A DNA stretch of 64,000 nucleotides from a bacterium (GTDB lineage: Bacteria > Bacteroidota > Ignavibacteria > Kapaibacteriales > UBA7675). Position numbers and translations under genes: made by a program. Where the stretch lies: positions 1 to 64,000 of the forward strand of contig JAUIKM010000020.1 of NCBI GenBank assembly GCA_030430495.1, read 5' to 3'. Of this stretch, positions 26,416-34,879 are shown one piece after another. Within the stretch, counting starts at the first letter, position 1; the number at the start of each line of letters is the position of its first letter. The notes under the pieces are model-generated. The model was not told where the DNA came from, made no database searches, and saw only the letters and a program-made list of their open reading frames with translations.

Positions 26416-27918
26416 ATGAAGACCAAACTCAATACATTCAAAAACCTGTGCCTCGCGGCCGGTTCTTTTTTAACTGCTGCGATCCTGATTGCGCCGACGG
26501 CATCCGCGCAACCGTGGGAACGCGCCATCGGCGGTCCCCAGCAGGAAAACACTTTTGACGTCAAAACCAGCGATCAATTCGGCGGCGCGATTCAGATCGG
26601 CGGCACCTGGACCTACGGCGCCACCTTCAGCCCCAACCCGCCGAACGTCTACGTCAGCCAGATCGCGAACAACGGCAACGTCGCCCAGGGCATGGTGTTT
26701 GAAGCCAACGGCTGGGACGTGGACGCCGACGTGGTCGAATACGAAGACCAGATCGTCTGGACCACCGGCGTGTTTAACTCGCTGACGGGCAGCTTTGACA
26801 TCGCCGTTGTCTCCGCCGACCAGGGCGGCGGCATTCTCTGGACGGTGTGGTTCGGCGGTTTCCAGCGCGACGGCTCCACGAGTATTATCGCTACGGAAGA
26901 CGGCAACTTTATCGTGGCCGGTTACGTCGAGAGCAACACCTTCGGCGGCCGCGACGGCTTCCTGGCCAGCATCAACAACGGCGGCGGCGTGAACTGGGCG
27001 TTTAACTACGGCAGCACGGGCAACGACGAACTGTGGTCCGTAATTGAATCGATCGACGGCAGCGGCGAAATCTACGCCATCGGATATTCCGACGGTCCCG
27101 GCTCGGCCGGCGGCGACGATGTCTGGCTGCTGGCGGTGGACAACGCCGGCGGCGTCGCCTACTCCAACCTCTACGGCGGCGCGGCCAACGACCGCGGTTT
27201 CGACATCGTGATGAACGACGCCGTCTGCGATCCCGAGCTCACTCTTACGCTCGTCGGTGAAACCTGGAGTTTTGGCGGCCAGCGCAACGACATCTTTGTG
27301 ATCCGCACTCTGCCTGGCGCGGGCAACACGCCGCAGTGGCAGTTCGCCTATGAGATTTTCACGGCGGGCAGCTGGGACGTCGGCTACGGCATCACGGACG
27401 CGCTCAACACGAACTTCTCGAATGTGGTCATCAGTGGCCAGACCAACTCGCTGGCCGGCACGGCCGTCCTCGGCGAGGGTTTTGCCTTTGAGCTGGGCCC
27501 CAACGGCGGCAACCCGCTGTGGACGCGCACTTACGGCGGCGGGCAATACGAAACGCTGCGCGGATTGTCCACGCGCAGCGGCGGCTACTTCACCGTCGGC
27601 CAGACGCTGTCCTACGGTGCGGGCGGCGGCGATCAATACCTGCTGGCGCTCGACGGCATCGGCGGCACGGGCACGCGTTTCGGCACGGCCTGCGCCACGC
27701 AGCAGTTCCCGAACTTCGTCTCGGTGGACGTGATGACGGAACTCGAGACGCAGCAGCAGGACTACCCGCAGATCGAAGGTATCGATCCGGTCGTCAGCTT
27801 TGAAGGCGATCTGACGGAAATCTGTACGCCCGGTCTGGCGCCTCCCCCGCCGTTCGAGCAGCCGATCCAGTTGGAGCGCACCTACGAGCAGAACCCCGGC
27901 AACGACGGCACGAATTAA
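26416..27918 (+). CDS. secreted beta-propeller paralogue without T9SS tail
   Basis: 500 residues from the ATG at 26416. The signal peptide (about 8-32) ends ASAQPW. It shares with the preceding protein the WERAxGG start of the mature part, GGTWTYG, WTTGVFN, VVGETWSF-type blades and the GGGDQYLLA segment. It stops after a short Pro-rich end (PGLAPPPPFEQP), where the paralogue continues into a sorting domain, so no T9SS tail is present. It may be periplasmic, released by another route, or a partner of the first protein. The stop is followed by a good terminator, with no sign of a frameshift near the end. Confidence 0.88.
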   Translation: MKTKLNTFKNLCLAAGSFLTAAILIAPTASAQPWERAIGGPQQENTFDVKTSDQFGGAIQIGGTWTYGATFSPNPPNVYVSQIANNGNVAQGMVFEANGWDVDADVVEYEDQIVWTTGVFNSLTGSFDIAVVSADQGGGILWTVWFGGFQRDGSTSIIATEDGNFIVAGYVESNTFGGRDGFLASINNGGGVNWAFNYGSTGNDELWSVIESIDGSGEIYAIGYSDGPGSAGGDDVWLLAVDNAGGVAYSNLYGGAANDRGFDIVMNDAVCDPELTLTLVGETWSFGGQRNDIFVIRTLPGAGNTPQWQFAYEIFTAGSWDVGYGITDALNTNFSNVVISGQTNSLAGTAVLGEGFAFELGPNGGNPLWTRTYGGGQYETLRGLSTRSGGYFTVGQTLSYGAGGGDQYLLALDGIGGTGTRFGTACATQQFPNFVSVDVMTELETQQQDYPQIEGIDPVVSFEGDLTEICTPGLAPPPPFEQPIQLERTYEQNPGNDGTN

Positions 27919-27954
27919 CATTCAGGCCGTAAACCGGTCAAGCGAACTCTGACC

Positions 27955-27986
27955 AAGGGCCTCGTCGTTTCTGCGGCGGGGCCTTT
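27955..27986 (+). terminator. Rho-independent terminator
   Basis: AAGGGCCTCGTCG (27955-27967) pairs over 13 positions (some G-U) with CGGCGGGGCCTTT (27974-27986) around a 6-nt loop, followed by a T-rich tail. It ends the propeller pair. Confidence 0.8.
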
Positions 27987-28206
27987 GCTGTTTAATTGTT
28001 ATTGTTAACCGCGGGCGCGCACTCGGGACGGGACACGGAAATACATCTCACCGGCGGACTGACCGCCGCGCCGTCACTCGGGGAGTTCCGGCTTGCTCTT
28101 TATGACTTTTTTGTTTGTCGGCGGGCGCGAAGTTCGGAGCAGATGAGTCTGTCACCAAGACGCAAAGTAAAAAGTTAAACAAGCCGAAGTGAGCGGCGGA
28201 AAATCT

Positions 28207-28632
28207 TCAGTCCTGAATAATCAGATACATTCCGTCGAGAGAATCCTGGTCCATGTACACCATCCAGTCGACCGAAGCGAAGCGGTCCAGCACCAGCGGT
28301 TCGTGATCGGGGCGCATGATAAACAAGGTGTCGTAGACAAAATCTCTTTCGTCGACAACGTTTAGAGCATAACCTATTGGCAGGATGGCGCCGGGCGGCA
28401 AGATCAGCGCCGAGTCGGCCGTCATGTCGAACGGGTGAAAGGTGTCGATCGAGTCGACCCTGGTCAGGTTCCCGAAACTCTTGCGATCACTGCGAACGTG
28501 AATGTCATTGTTGGTCCAGTTAATCAGAAACTCTTTGAATATGATCGAGCAGGAAGAGAGCGAAAGCCCGGCAATCAGCGCCGCGAGGACCAGCGGCAGA
28601 GAGACCCTGAGTTTGTGGATGTTGAATTTCAT
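28207..28632 (-). CDS. small putative lipoprotein
   Basis: 141 residues. The N-terminus has basic residues, a hydrophobic core and a lipobox LSSC with Cys28, so a lipid-anchored envelope protein is likely. The mature part is about 113 residues with no recognised domain. It is rich in Asp and strand-forming stretches (ILPIGYALNVV, YDTLFIM). It stands alone, flanked by repeat-bearing spacers. The ATG at 28632 has a weak GGAG upstream. Confidence 0.75.
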   Translation of the reverse strand: MKFNIHKLRVSLPLVLAALIAGLSLSSCSIIFKEFLINWTNNDIHVRSDRKSFGNLTRVDSIDTFHPFDMTADSALILPPGAILPIGYALNVVDERDFVYDTLFIMRPDHEPLVLDRFASVDWMVYMDQDSLDGMYLIIQD

Positions 28633-28658
28633 GATCTTGTGAAGCTCCGATACAAATC

Positions 28659-28798
28659 AGCTGCGAGCCATGGAGGCACACAGCTGGATCCCGGCTGAAA
28701 ATCTTGCGTGCCAACAACCGGGAATTTGAAATTGAGAAGCAAAAATACGTATGAGCTGTGAGCACTAAGGGCTCACAGCTCAAAATTCTCGCGTGCCA
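28659..28798. repeat. two copies of a hairpin-forming dispersed repeat
   Basis: The better copy spans 28746-28798, with GAGCTGTGAGC (28753-28763) and GCTCACAGCTC (28771-28781), a perfect 11-bp inverted repeat with a 7-nt loop, followed by TCTCGCGTGCC. A worn copy at 28659-28712 keeps AGCTGCGAGCC, GGCACACAGCT and TCTTGCGTGCC. Related copies lie at 6087-6138 and 12341-12375. Confidence 0.75.
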
Positions 28799-29062
28799 AA
28801 CTTTGGGGTTTTTCGGCTCGTTTGCGGAAAATACGTAAAACTACGCAGATATTCTACCCGACTTATTGCACCTGGTCGAAGTACATTGTGACATAATAAC
28901 CGGCGTTTAATACTCGAAAGTGTCCGATCAATCATCAGTATATGCCGATTGGCAACTCCGTTCATCTATGCAGTTCACACAGCCGGAAATGTGAAGTCCA
29001 ATGCCTCCGGACATGCTCAAAGACCGGTGGTTTTAATCACAATAACAAACAAAGAAATCATC

Positions 29063-29095
29063 GAGCCTGAGATGCGACAGCAGCTCAAAGCGGTC
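29063..29095. repeat. type-B dispersed repeat
   Basis: GAGCCTGAGATGC...CAGCTCAAAGCGGTC, the third copy of this family. It lies 37 bp past the stop codon of the 29132 minus-strand gene and follows an ACAAACAAAGAAATCA element, the same order as at 6291-6351. Confidence 0.6.
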
Positions 29096-29131
29096 AAGGC
29101 GCAAGTGCAAAGTCGGCCCATGTGTCTCAAG

Positions 29132-30181
29132 TCAGTGAGTCGCGCCTTTGAGCTGAGCACCGGAGTCATCACGGAAATCCGGCAAGCGGCACGAGTACAG
29201 GACGCACTCGCCTTCGGTGGAGAAACCCAGTGCGTAGAGTTTGTTAATTGTAGTGTCAAGGTAGTACATCACGCCACCGCTCCAAAAATCCATGTAGGCA
29301 AAGTTGGAAATATCTCGACGCAATGCCGGCCGGCCGCCGAAGCTGATATTAAACAGGCCGACTCTGTTAAATGTGCCGTTAAAAGTTAAAACCGCATCCT
29401 GCTGCGAACCCCGGCGACTTAAAAGAATAAGATAGTACCCGTCGTGACTCCCCAACAGTCGCGCGGCCTCCCTGTCGGGCGGCATCAGTTTGTTAAAATC
29501 GTATACCACGTCTTCCGCGACGCTGGTTGACAAGGCGGTCAGAACTCCCAGATTCAAGTAAAACAGGTGTTTATCATCAACAAAGAGCGGCTGAGAATTA
29601 ACGCTGTAGTTGCGGCGGAATCCGTCGCAGTCCGGAACGCCGAGATAGTTGCTGTCCAGCCTGAGCGTCCCAATGTTATCCACCCAATCATGTGAATCGC
29701 CGCGATTGTCAACTTTCTGATGCGCGTCAAAATAGCAGTAATTGTTTCGATCAACCGCGACGTCATAGATAAAACAATCGGCATCACAGAATTCGTAAAA
29801 CACGTCTCCATTAAGTCCGACAACAGCCAGCGCTCCGCGGTGCGCCACGAGAATTTTGTCATTGTCGTAAATGTCCATGAATGCGGCAGCCATCTCACAG
29901 GGCAAAAGAATCTCGCGATGATTTGACGCCGCAATGTCGACAACGTGGATTACACCCCGGAATTCCGTGACAAGCAGGCTGTCGTTCACGACCAGAAAAT
30001 CAGTGGGCGGCTCTTCCATGTTGTCAACCGGTTCCGGCGCTGCTATGTCCAGCGGCATGGCAAATTCCTCCGTCATTTCGAGACTGGAAAAGACCGGAGG
30101 AATATAATCCGGCGGCGGAGAAGCAGAAGTTTTGTTGAAAGTCTGCGAGTCAGCCGGTGTGCGAACAGATATTAAACGCAA
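29132..30181 (-). CDS. six-bladed-propeller-like protein, start uncertain
   Basis: The open frame is 349 codons from a TTG at 30181; the first ATG is at 30076. The sequence (LVVNDSLLVTEFRGVIHVVDI, GALAVVGLNGDVFYEF, KLYALGFSTEGECV) resembles NHL/6-bladed propellers of the BF3164 type that are usually lipoproteins. No signal peptide exists in this frame: an in-frame TGA lies just upstream. In another frame, immediately upstream, a TTG-started stretch reads MINFALLAGLTLN before a stop, which resembles a signal-peptide core. A frameshift that detached the leader is therefore possible. As it stands, the protein would be cytoplasmic or non-functional. Confidence 0.65.
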   Translation of the reverse strand: MRLISVRTPADSQTFNKTSASPPPDYIPPVFSSLEMTEEFAMPLDIAAPEPVDNMEEPPTDFLVVNDSLLVTEFRGVIHVVDIAASNHREILLPCEMAAAFMDIYDNDKILVAHRGALAVVGLNGDVFYEFCDADCFIYDVAVDRNNYCYFDAHQKVDNRGDSHDWVDNIGTLRLDSNYLGVPDCDGFRRNYSVNSQPLFVDDKHLFYLNLGVLTALSTSVAEDVVYDFNKLMPPDREAARLLGSHDGYYLILLSRRGSQQDAVLTFNGTFNRVGLFNISFGGRPALRRDISNFAYMDFWSGGVMYYLDTTINKLYALGFSTEGECVLYSCRLPDFRDDSGAQLKGATH

Positions 30182-30429
30182 ATCAGTTCAGAGTCAAACC
30201 GGCCAATAATGCAAAGTTGATCAATTTTGCGTTAAGCGAACAACAATCGATCTGAGTAAAGTGCGATACGAGTTATCAAACCGGGATTCGCGCAAAGACA
30301 TACCGAACTTTGCAATAACAGCATTTATTGTTCTGCATTGATCAGTCCGCCGCTGGAATACCGATAAAATGATAAATTGGACTTCCGTGCGGCGGACAAT
30401 TCTCACATTCAATAAAATAACCACTGAAC

Positions 30430-30804
30430 ATGCCAGACTTCAAACGGATTATTCCCATCCTGCGCATCTTCGACTACGACAAAACACGCGAGTTCTACTG
30501 CGACTACCTCGGCTGCAAAATCGACTTTGAACACAGCTTTGACGACAATACGCCCATGTATATGCAGGTGTCGCGCGGCAATCTCGTGCTGCATCTCTCG
30601 GAACACTACGGCGACGCCACTCCCGGCGCGTGCATGTATGTGTTCTGTGAAGGCGTCGACGAACTGCACGCCGAGCTGCAATCCAAACACTACACATACC
30701 TGAATCCCGGTGTTGAAAACATGCCCTGGGGTCACAAAGTCCTGGAACTCACCGATCCGTTCGGCAATAAAATTCGATTCGGCGAACCGAACGGCGAAGC
30801 CTGA
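30430..30804 (+). CDS. VOC (glyoxalase/bleomycin-resistance-like) protein
   Basis: 124 residues, the usual length of a single-domain VOC protein. Two beta-alpha-beta-beta-beta modules are visible: residues about 4-60 (RIIPILRIFDYDKTREFYCDYLG...) and 65-120 (MYVFCEGVDELHAEL... ELTDPFGNKIRF). The ending DPFGNKIRFGEP is a hallmark of bleomycin-resistance-type members, which often bind antibiotics or small metabolites instead of catalysing. It is cytoplasmic. It is a single gene, convergent with the TetR gene that ends 54 bp downstream. Substrate unknown. Confidence 0.88.
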   Translation: MPDFKRIIPILRIFDYDKTREFYCDYLGCKIDFEHSFDDNTPMYMQVSRGNLVLHLSEHYGDATPGACMYVFCEGVDELHAELQSKHYTYLNPGVENMPWGHKVLELTDPFGNKIRFGEPNGEA

Positions 30805-30858
30805 GCGCTTCGACATAAAAATGCACATCCAAATTCCAGCACATGCATCCGACGGCGC

Positions 30859-31491
30859 TCAATCGGCGTTTGCCGCATAGGACATCAGAATCGACCGCAG
30901 GTGATCCACCGCATTGTGCAGGTAGCGCGTGTCGTCATTCAGCACGCTCAGAAACATTGCACCCTCCAGCAGCGCCGTGAAAACATCGGCCAGGTGTTCC
31001 AGGTTCAGGTCAGCCGGCAGCTCGCCTTTTTCGATCCCTTTTTCGCCGATTGTTAGCACTCTGCCGCGAAACTTTGCCATGGCGTCGCGCGCCGGTTCGC
31101 GCAGGATGTCCATCTCACCTTTGGCTTCGATGCCCGTGTTGAGCACCGGGCAACCCGCCGGAAAGTAGGTGTCGTTTTCGTAGAGCGCGCAAAATGATTC
31201 CGCAAGGTGAATCAATTGCTGCGGCGCGGAGGCTTCCGAAACCTGCCGCATGCAGTCGTCCAGCGCCGCGCCGAGCCGCTGTTTGGCCCAGTCGAACGAC
31301 GCCAGAACGATATCGTTTTTACTGCTGAAGTGATTGTAAAGCCCGCCTTTCTGGATGCCGCCGGCTTCACAGATGTCCCTGATTGAGCTGGCGGCATAAC
31401 CTTTGCGGTTGAACAGATGCGTGACGGCCTCAATAATGGCGTGGCGTGTGCGCGCCCCTTTGCCCGGCGAAGTTTGGTCTGTGGACTGCAT
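30859..31491 (-). CDS. TetR/AcrR-family transcriptional regulator
   Basis: 210 residues. The N-terminal HTH (about 14-60: TRHAIIEAVTHLFNRKGYAASSIRDICEAGGIQ..., LYNHFSSKNDI) is a textbook TetR_N domain. The C-terminal domain has GCPVLNTGIEA (about 112-122), found in the AefR/YcdC-like TetR_C subgroup. It is divergent from fabF with a palindromic operator between (31538-31551), so it probably represses itself and perhaps fabF in response to a lipid-like or xenobiotic ligand. The ligand is not predictable from sequence. Confidence 0.92.
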   Translation of the reverse strand: MQSTDQTSPGKGARTRHAIIEAVTHLFNRKGYAASSIRDICEAGGIQKGGLYNHFSSKNDIVLASFDWAKQRLGAALDDCMRQVSEASAPQQLIHLAESFCALYENDTYFPAGCPVLNTGIEAKGEMDILREPARDAMAKFRGRVLTIGEKGIEKGELPADLNLEHLADVFTALLEGAMFLSVLNDDTRYLHNAVDHLRSILMSYAANAD

Positions 31492-31537
31492 GTTGTGCTC
31501 AATACGGTAAAAATCTATAAATTGCAGGCCGAAAAAT

Positions 31538-31551
31538 ACCGAACGGTCGGT
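31538..31551. promoter_or_regulatory. TetR-type operator
   Basis: ACCGAACGGTCGGT is one base from the perfect palindrome ACCGACCGGTCGGT, a form typical of TetR operators of this subgroup. It lies 47 bp upstream of the TetR start and 61 bp upstream of fabF, placed to control both. Confidence 0.7.
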
Positions 31552-31611
31552 TTGAAGTCAAGTGCAGATTTTCAGGCACGGCATTTCAACACAACACAAT
31601 AGCGGCAGAAT

Positions 31612-32874
31612 ATGCAGTCACTTCCCGATTCGAAGCGCATCGTCATAAGCGGAATGGGCGCGATTACGCCCATCGGCAACGGCATTTCCCGGTTCAACGA
31701 GGCGCTGCAGAACGGCCGCGGCGGCGCGGCGACAATCACACATTTTGATGCTTCGGCGCTGGCCACGCAGTTTGCCTGCGAAGTCAAGGACTTTGACCCG
31801 CGCGACTACATGGACGCCAAGCAGGCGCAGCGCTTTGATCCCTTCTGTCAATTTGCGCTCGCGGCGGCGCGCGAAGCTATCGGAGACGCGGGACTGGACC
31901 CCGCGGCGCTGAGCGCATCACAGCGCGACCGCATCGGCGTCATTTTCGGCTCGGGCATCGGCGGCATCCAACTGCTGGAACAGCAGACGCGGCGCCTGCA
32001 CGACAAAGGTCCGCGCGCGGTATCGCCATTTCTTGTGCCGATGATGATCGGCAACATGGCGCCGGGCGTGATCGCAATGGAATTCGGGCTGCGCGGTCCC
32101 AACCACGGAGTGGTGTCGGCCTGCGCCTCCGCCAACCACGCATTTGGCGATGCACTGGCGGTCCTGCGCGCCGGCGAAGCCGACGCGATCATTTGCGGCG
32201 GCGCGGAAGCGCCGATCACCGAGCTGGCGATGGCCGGCTTCAGCCGCATGCAGGCGCTCTCGACGCGCAATGACGATCCGGCGCGCGCCTCGCGGCCCTT
32301 TGACCGGGATCGCGACGGCTTTGTCTCCGGCGAGGGCGCGGCGGCGCTCGTGCTGGAAACGCTGGAACACGCGCGCAAACGCAACGCACCGATCCTGGCT
32401 GAAGTGGTCGGTTATGGCGCGTCGGCCGACGCGTATCACTACGCCGCGCCGGACCCCGAGGCGGGCGGCATCAGACTCTCTATGCGGCGCGCGTTGAACG
32501 CAGCCGGGCTGTCGCCGGCCGACATCGATTACATCAATCTGCACGCCACGTCGACGCCGCTGGGCGACCGCGCCGAGAGCAAAGGCATCGCCGAGCTGTT
32601 CGGCGAACGCAGCAAACAGCCGCACATGAGTTCGACCAAAAGCATGACCGGACATTTGCTGGGAGCAGCCGGCGCAATCGAGGCGGTCGCATGCATCCTG
32701 GCGCTGCGGCACGGCTACATTCCGCCGACAATCAATCTTGACAACCCGGACGAAGACACGGAGTTCGAGTTCACGGCAAAAACGATGCGGAAAGCGGATG
32801 TCAATGTCGCAATGTCAAACGCCTTTGGTTTCGGCGGGCACAATACCACGGTGATCTTCCGGCAATTCAAATGA
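31612..32874 (+). CDS. fabF: beta-ketoacyl-ACP synthase II
   Basis: 420 residues, the normal length. It condenses malonyl-ACP with acyl-ACP in fatty-acid elongation in the cytoplasm. The catalytic triad is complete: Cys171 in SACASANHAF, His311 in NLHATSTPLGD and His348 in TKSMTGHLLGAAGA. The C-terminal NAFGFGGHN motif is present. It stands apart from other fab genes and opposite a TetR regulator, which suggests a regulated or secondary KAS II, not the housekeeping copy of a fab cluster. It could equally be a polyunsaturated-lipid or specialised synthase, but no partner ACP or KR gene is nearby. Confidence 0.93.
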   Translation: MQSLPDSKRIVISGMGAITPIGNGISRFNEALQNGRGGAATITHFDASALATQFACEVKDFDPRDYMDAKQAQRFDPFCQFALAAAREAIGDAGLDPAALSASQRDRIGVIFGSGIGGIQLLEQQTRRLHDKGPRAVSPFLVPMMIGNMAPGVIAMEFGLRGPNHGVVSACASANHAFGDALAVLRAGEADAIICGGAEAPITELAMAGFSRMQALSTRNDDPARASRPFDRDRDGFVSGEGAAALVLETLEHARKRNAPILAEVVGYGASADAYHYAAPDPEAGGIRLSMRRALNAAGLSPADIDYINLHATSTPLGDRAESKGIAELFGERSKQPHMSSTKSMTGHLLGAAGAIEAVACILALRHGYIPPTINLDNPDEDTEFEFTAKTMRKADVNVAMSNAFGFGGHNTTVIFRQFK

Positions 32875-33110
32875 AACCGGCACTGTCAGACGGGAGGCAA
32901 TGTACCTGCTTTGTCGGGTCTCTCCCACCGCGTCCGGCAAGCATGATTTTTTTGTTCGTCAGCGCGTTTGAAGCAGTGAGTCCCGGGACTGTGAAATGGC
33001 TCCGGGACTTTGTGCTGCGGTGTTCAGCGGCTGATTCGATGACATTGGACTTCAAACCGCAGGACTAACAAAAAAATCAGGCAACAGTCGGGAGTCTGCT
33101 TTAAAACCAA

Positions 33111-33144
33111 AAAACCTCCGAAATCGCATGACTTCGGAGGTTTT
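33111..33144 (-). terminator. terminator downstream of tRNA-Thr
   Basis: AAAACCTCCGAA (33111-33122) and TTCGGAGGTTTT (33133-33144) are perfectly complementary with a 10-nt loop. On the minus strand the stem is followed by a T-rich run. It starts 5 bp past the tRNA 3' end. Confidence 0.9.
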
Positions 33145-33149
33145 AGCGG

Positions 33150-33222
33150 AGCCAACCATCGGACTTGAACCGACGACCTGCTCATTACGAGTGAGCTGCT
33201 CTACCAGCTGAGCTAGGTTGGC
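33150..33222 (-). tRNA. tRNA-Thr (anticodon CGT)
   Basis: On the minus strand a 73-nt cloverleaf is seen: acceptor GCCAACC/GGTTGGC (perfect), D-stem GCTC/GAGC, anticodon stem GCTCA/TGAGC with loop CTCGTAA giving anticodon CGT (reads ACG, Thr), T-stem GTCGG/CCGAT with loop TTCAAGT. The CCA end is not encoded (TCC follows, including the discriminator). It lies 97 bp past the carboxypeptidase stop and has its own terminator. Confidence 0.97.
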
Positions 33223-33319
33223 CTGATGTTTGAGCGATAAGCCCGCTCAAACAAGAACGCAAAAATACGACCTCTGGCAATTCTCCGCAAGCGAATTACG
33301 AAAAATGTTGCGGATTTTT

Positions 33320-34825
33320 TTACGCCCCATAAATATCGTCGATCTTGACGCGCATATAGGCCAGATAATCTTTTTCCGTCAGCTCGCGCCCGGAAATATC
33401 CGTGATGATCCGGCGGCTGTCGCGCGTGCGGCCATATTGATGCACATTGCGTCGCAGCCAATCCAGCAATGAGGCGAAATTGCCCGCCGCTATCTGGCTG
33501 CGCACGTCCGGCATATCCTGCTGCACCTGCGCCCACATCATCGCCGCGTACAGTTTGCCGAGCGAATACGAGGGGAAATATCCAAAACCGCCGAAGGACC
33601 AGTGCACGTCCTGCAGGCAGCCAAGTGCGTTGTTGGGCGGGACAATGCCGAGGTAGTCGCGCATTTTTTCGTTCCAGACAGCCGGAATGTCTTCCGCTTT
33701 CAGCTCGCCGCTGAACAGCGACCGCTCGATTTCGTAGCGCAGGATGATGTGCATGTGATAAGTCAGCTCGTCCGCGGCAATGCGAATGAGGCCGGGGCGC
33801 ACAAGATTGACCGCGCGATACATCTGCTCGGCGTCGACCGCGGTATTTGCATCCATATAGGTCTCGCGGAACTGCGGAAAGAGCCACTGCCAGAACTCGC
33901 GGCTGCGCGCCACGATGTCCTCCCAGAAGAGCGACTGCGACTCGTGAATGCCCATTGACACGCCGCCGGCGGCGGCGGAACGCGCGTAGCGCGGGTCGAT
34001 ACCCTGCTCGTACATGCCGTGGCCCGCCTCGTGGATGACGCTGAACAGACAGGTGCGCAGGTCGTCCTCCACACGCGTTGTGAGCCGCACATCCGAATGC
34101 GAGAAGTTTGTGCAGAACGGATGCGCCGAAAGATCGAGCCGGCCGCAGTTGAAATCGAAGCCGATTTTGGTTGCAACCTCACGCGCAAAACGCATCTGTG
34201 TTTCCGACGGCACGTCGCCATTGGTCAGGTAGGAATCGTCCGGTTGTTCGTGTTCGCGCACTTCATCCAGCATGGCGGAAACGCCGGCTTTTAGACGTGC
34301 AAAAACGGGATCAACCGTTGCAACGGTTAACCCCGGCTCAAACAGGTCCATGAGGGCATCGAGTTTGTGGCCTTCATAACCGTAGAGCTCGGCCGCACGC
34401 GACTTCAACTCGATCAGTTTGCTCAGATGCGGTTGGAATTCGGCGAAATCGTCATTGGCGCGCGCGGTTTTCCAGGCTTCGCCGGCGAGCGCTTCGGCCA
34501 TCGCGGTCTCGCGCACAAGTTCGTCCGGCAGTTTAACAAGCCTGTCGAAGTCGCGCAGAAAACATCGCATGATGCCCTGCTCAAAGTCGGGCAATTCTTC
34601 CAGATTGGCGCGTATCTCCTCGGCCAGGGAAACGGTCGAGGCTTGCGTCATCAGGCTGTGACTCATGGAGGAAAGGCCGGCCATGGTCTCGGCGCGCGAG
34701 TTAAGCGCGCCCGGCGGCATCAGCGTTTCCTGGTCCCAGTTAAACACCGCGGCGGCCGCGTCGAGGTCGGCCACCTGTCCCATCAGTCGTTCAGCCTGTC
34801 TGTATAAGGTCTTCATCAATTCCAT
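33320..34825 (-). CDS. M32-family metallocarboxypeptidase (carboxypeptidase Taq type)
   Basis: 501 residues, typical for the family. The zinc site HEAGH is at 265-269, with the family block HPFCTNFSHSDVR (235-247) before it and HESQSLFWED (about 293) after it. It removes C-terminal residues from peptides in the cytoplasm, needs a divalent metal and is not selective except against proline. The start could be the ATG at 34825 or 34816. It lies 54 bp after the acyl-CoA ligase stop on the same strand, so the two may share a transcript that runs towards the tRNA. Confidence 0.95.
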   Translation of the reverse strand: MELMKTLYRQAERLMGQVADLDAAAAVFNWDQETLMPPGALNSRAETMAGLSSMSHSLMTQASTVSLAEEIRANLEELPDFEQGIMRCFLRDFDRLVKLPDELVRETAMAEALAGEAWKTARANDDFAEFQPHLSKLIELKSRAAELYGYEGHKLDALMDLFEPGLTVATVDPVFARLKAGVSAMLDEVREHEQPDDSYLTNGDVPSETQMRFAREVATKIGFDFNCGRLDLSAHPFCTNFSHSDVRLTTRVEDDLRTCLFSVIHEAGHGMYEQGIDPRYARSAAAGGVSMGIHESQSLFWEDIVARSREFWQWLFPQFRETYMDANTAVDAEQMYRAVNLVRPGLIRIAADELTYHMHIILRYEIERSLFSGELKAEDIPAVWNEKMRDYLGIVPPNNALGCLQDVHWSFGGFGYFPSYSLGKLYAAMMWAQVQQDMPDVRSQIAAGNFASLLDWLRRNVHQYGRTRDSRRIITDISGRELTEKDYLAYMRVKIDDIYGA

Positions 34826-34879
34826 CCGATTGGCGCCCGGTCAGGTTCATGCGGAGAGCGGACCGGCCCGGGCCTTGTG

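Larger units (their letters stand above)
28633..29131. other. 499-bp repeat-bearing spacer
   Basis: It contains two hairpin repeats (28659-28798), a TAACAAACAAAGAAATCA element near 29043 that runs straight into a type-B repeat (29063-29095), and presumably the promoter of the 28632 gene. Short open frames here are repeat translations. Confidence 0.55.

Noticed and set aside
26470-27921. 483-codon minus-strand open frame opposite the 26416 propeller gene
   Set aside because: Same reasoning: the plus-strand protein has a signal peptide and paralogue, and the antisense frame resembles no family.
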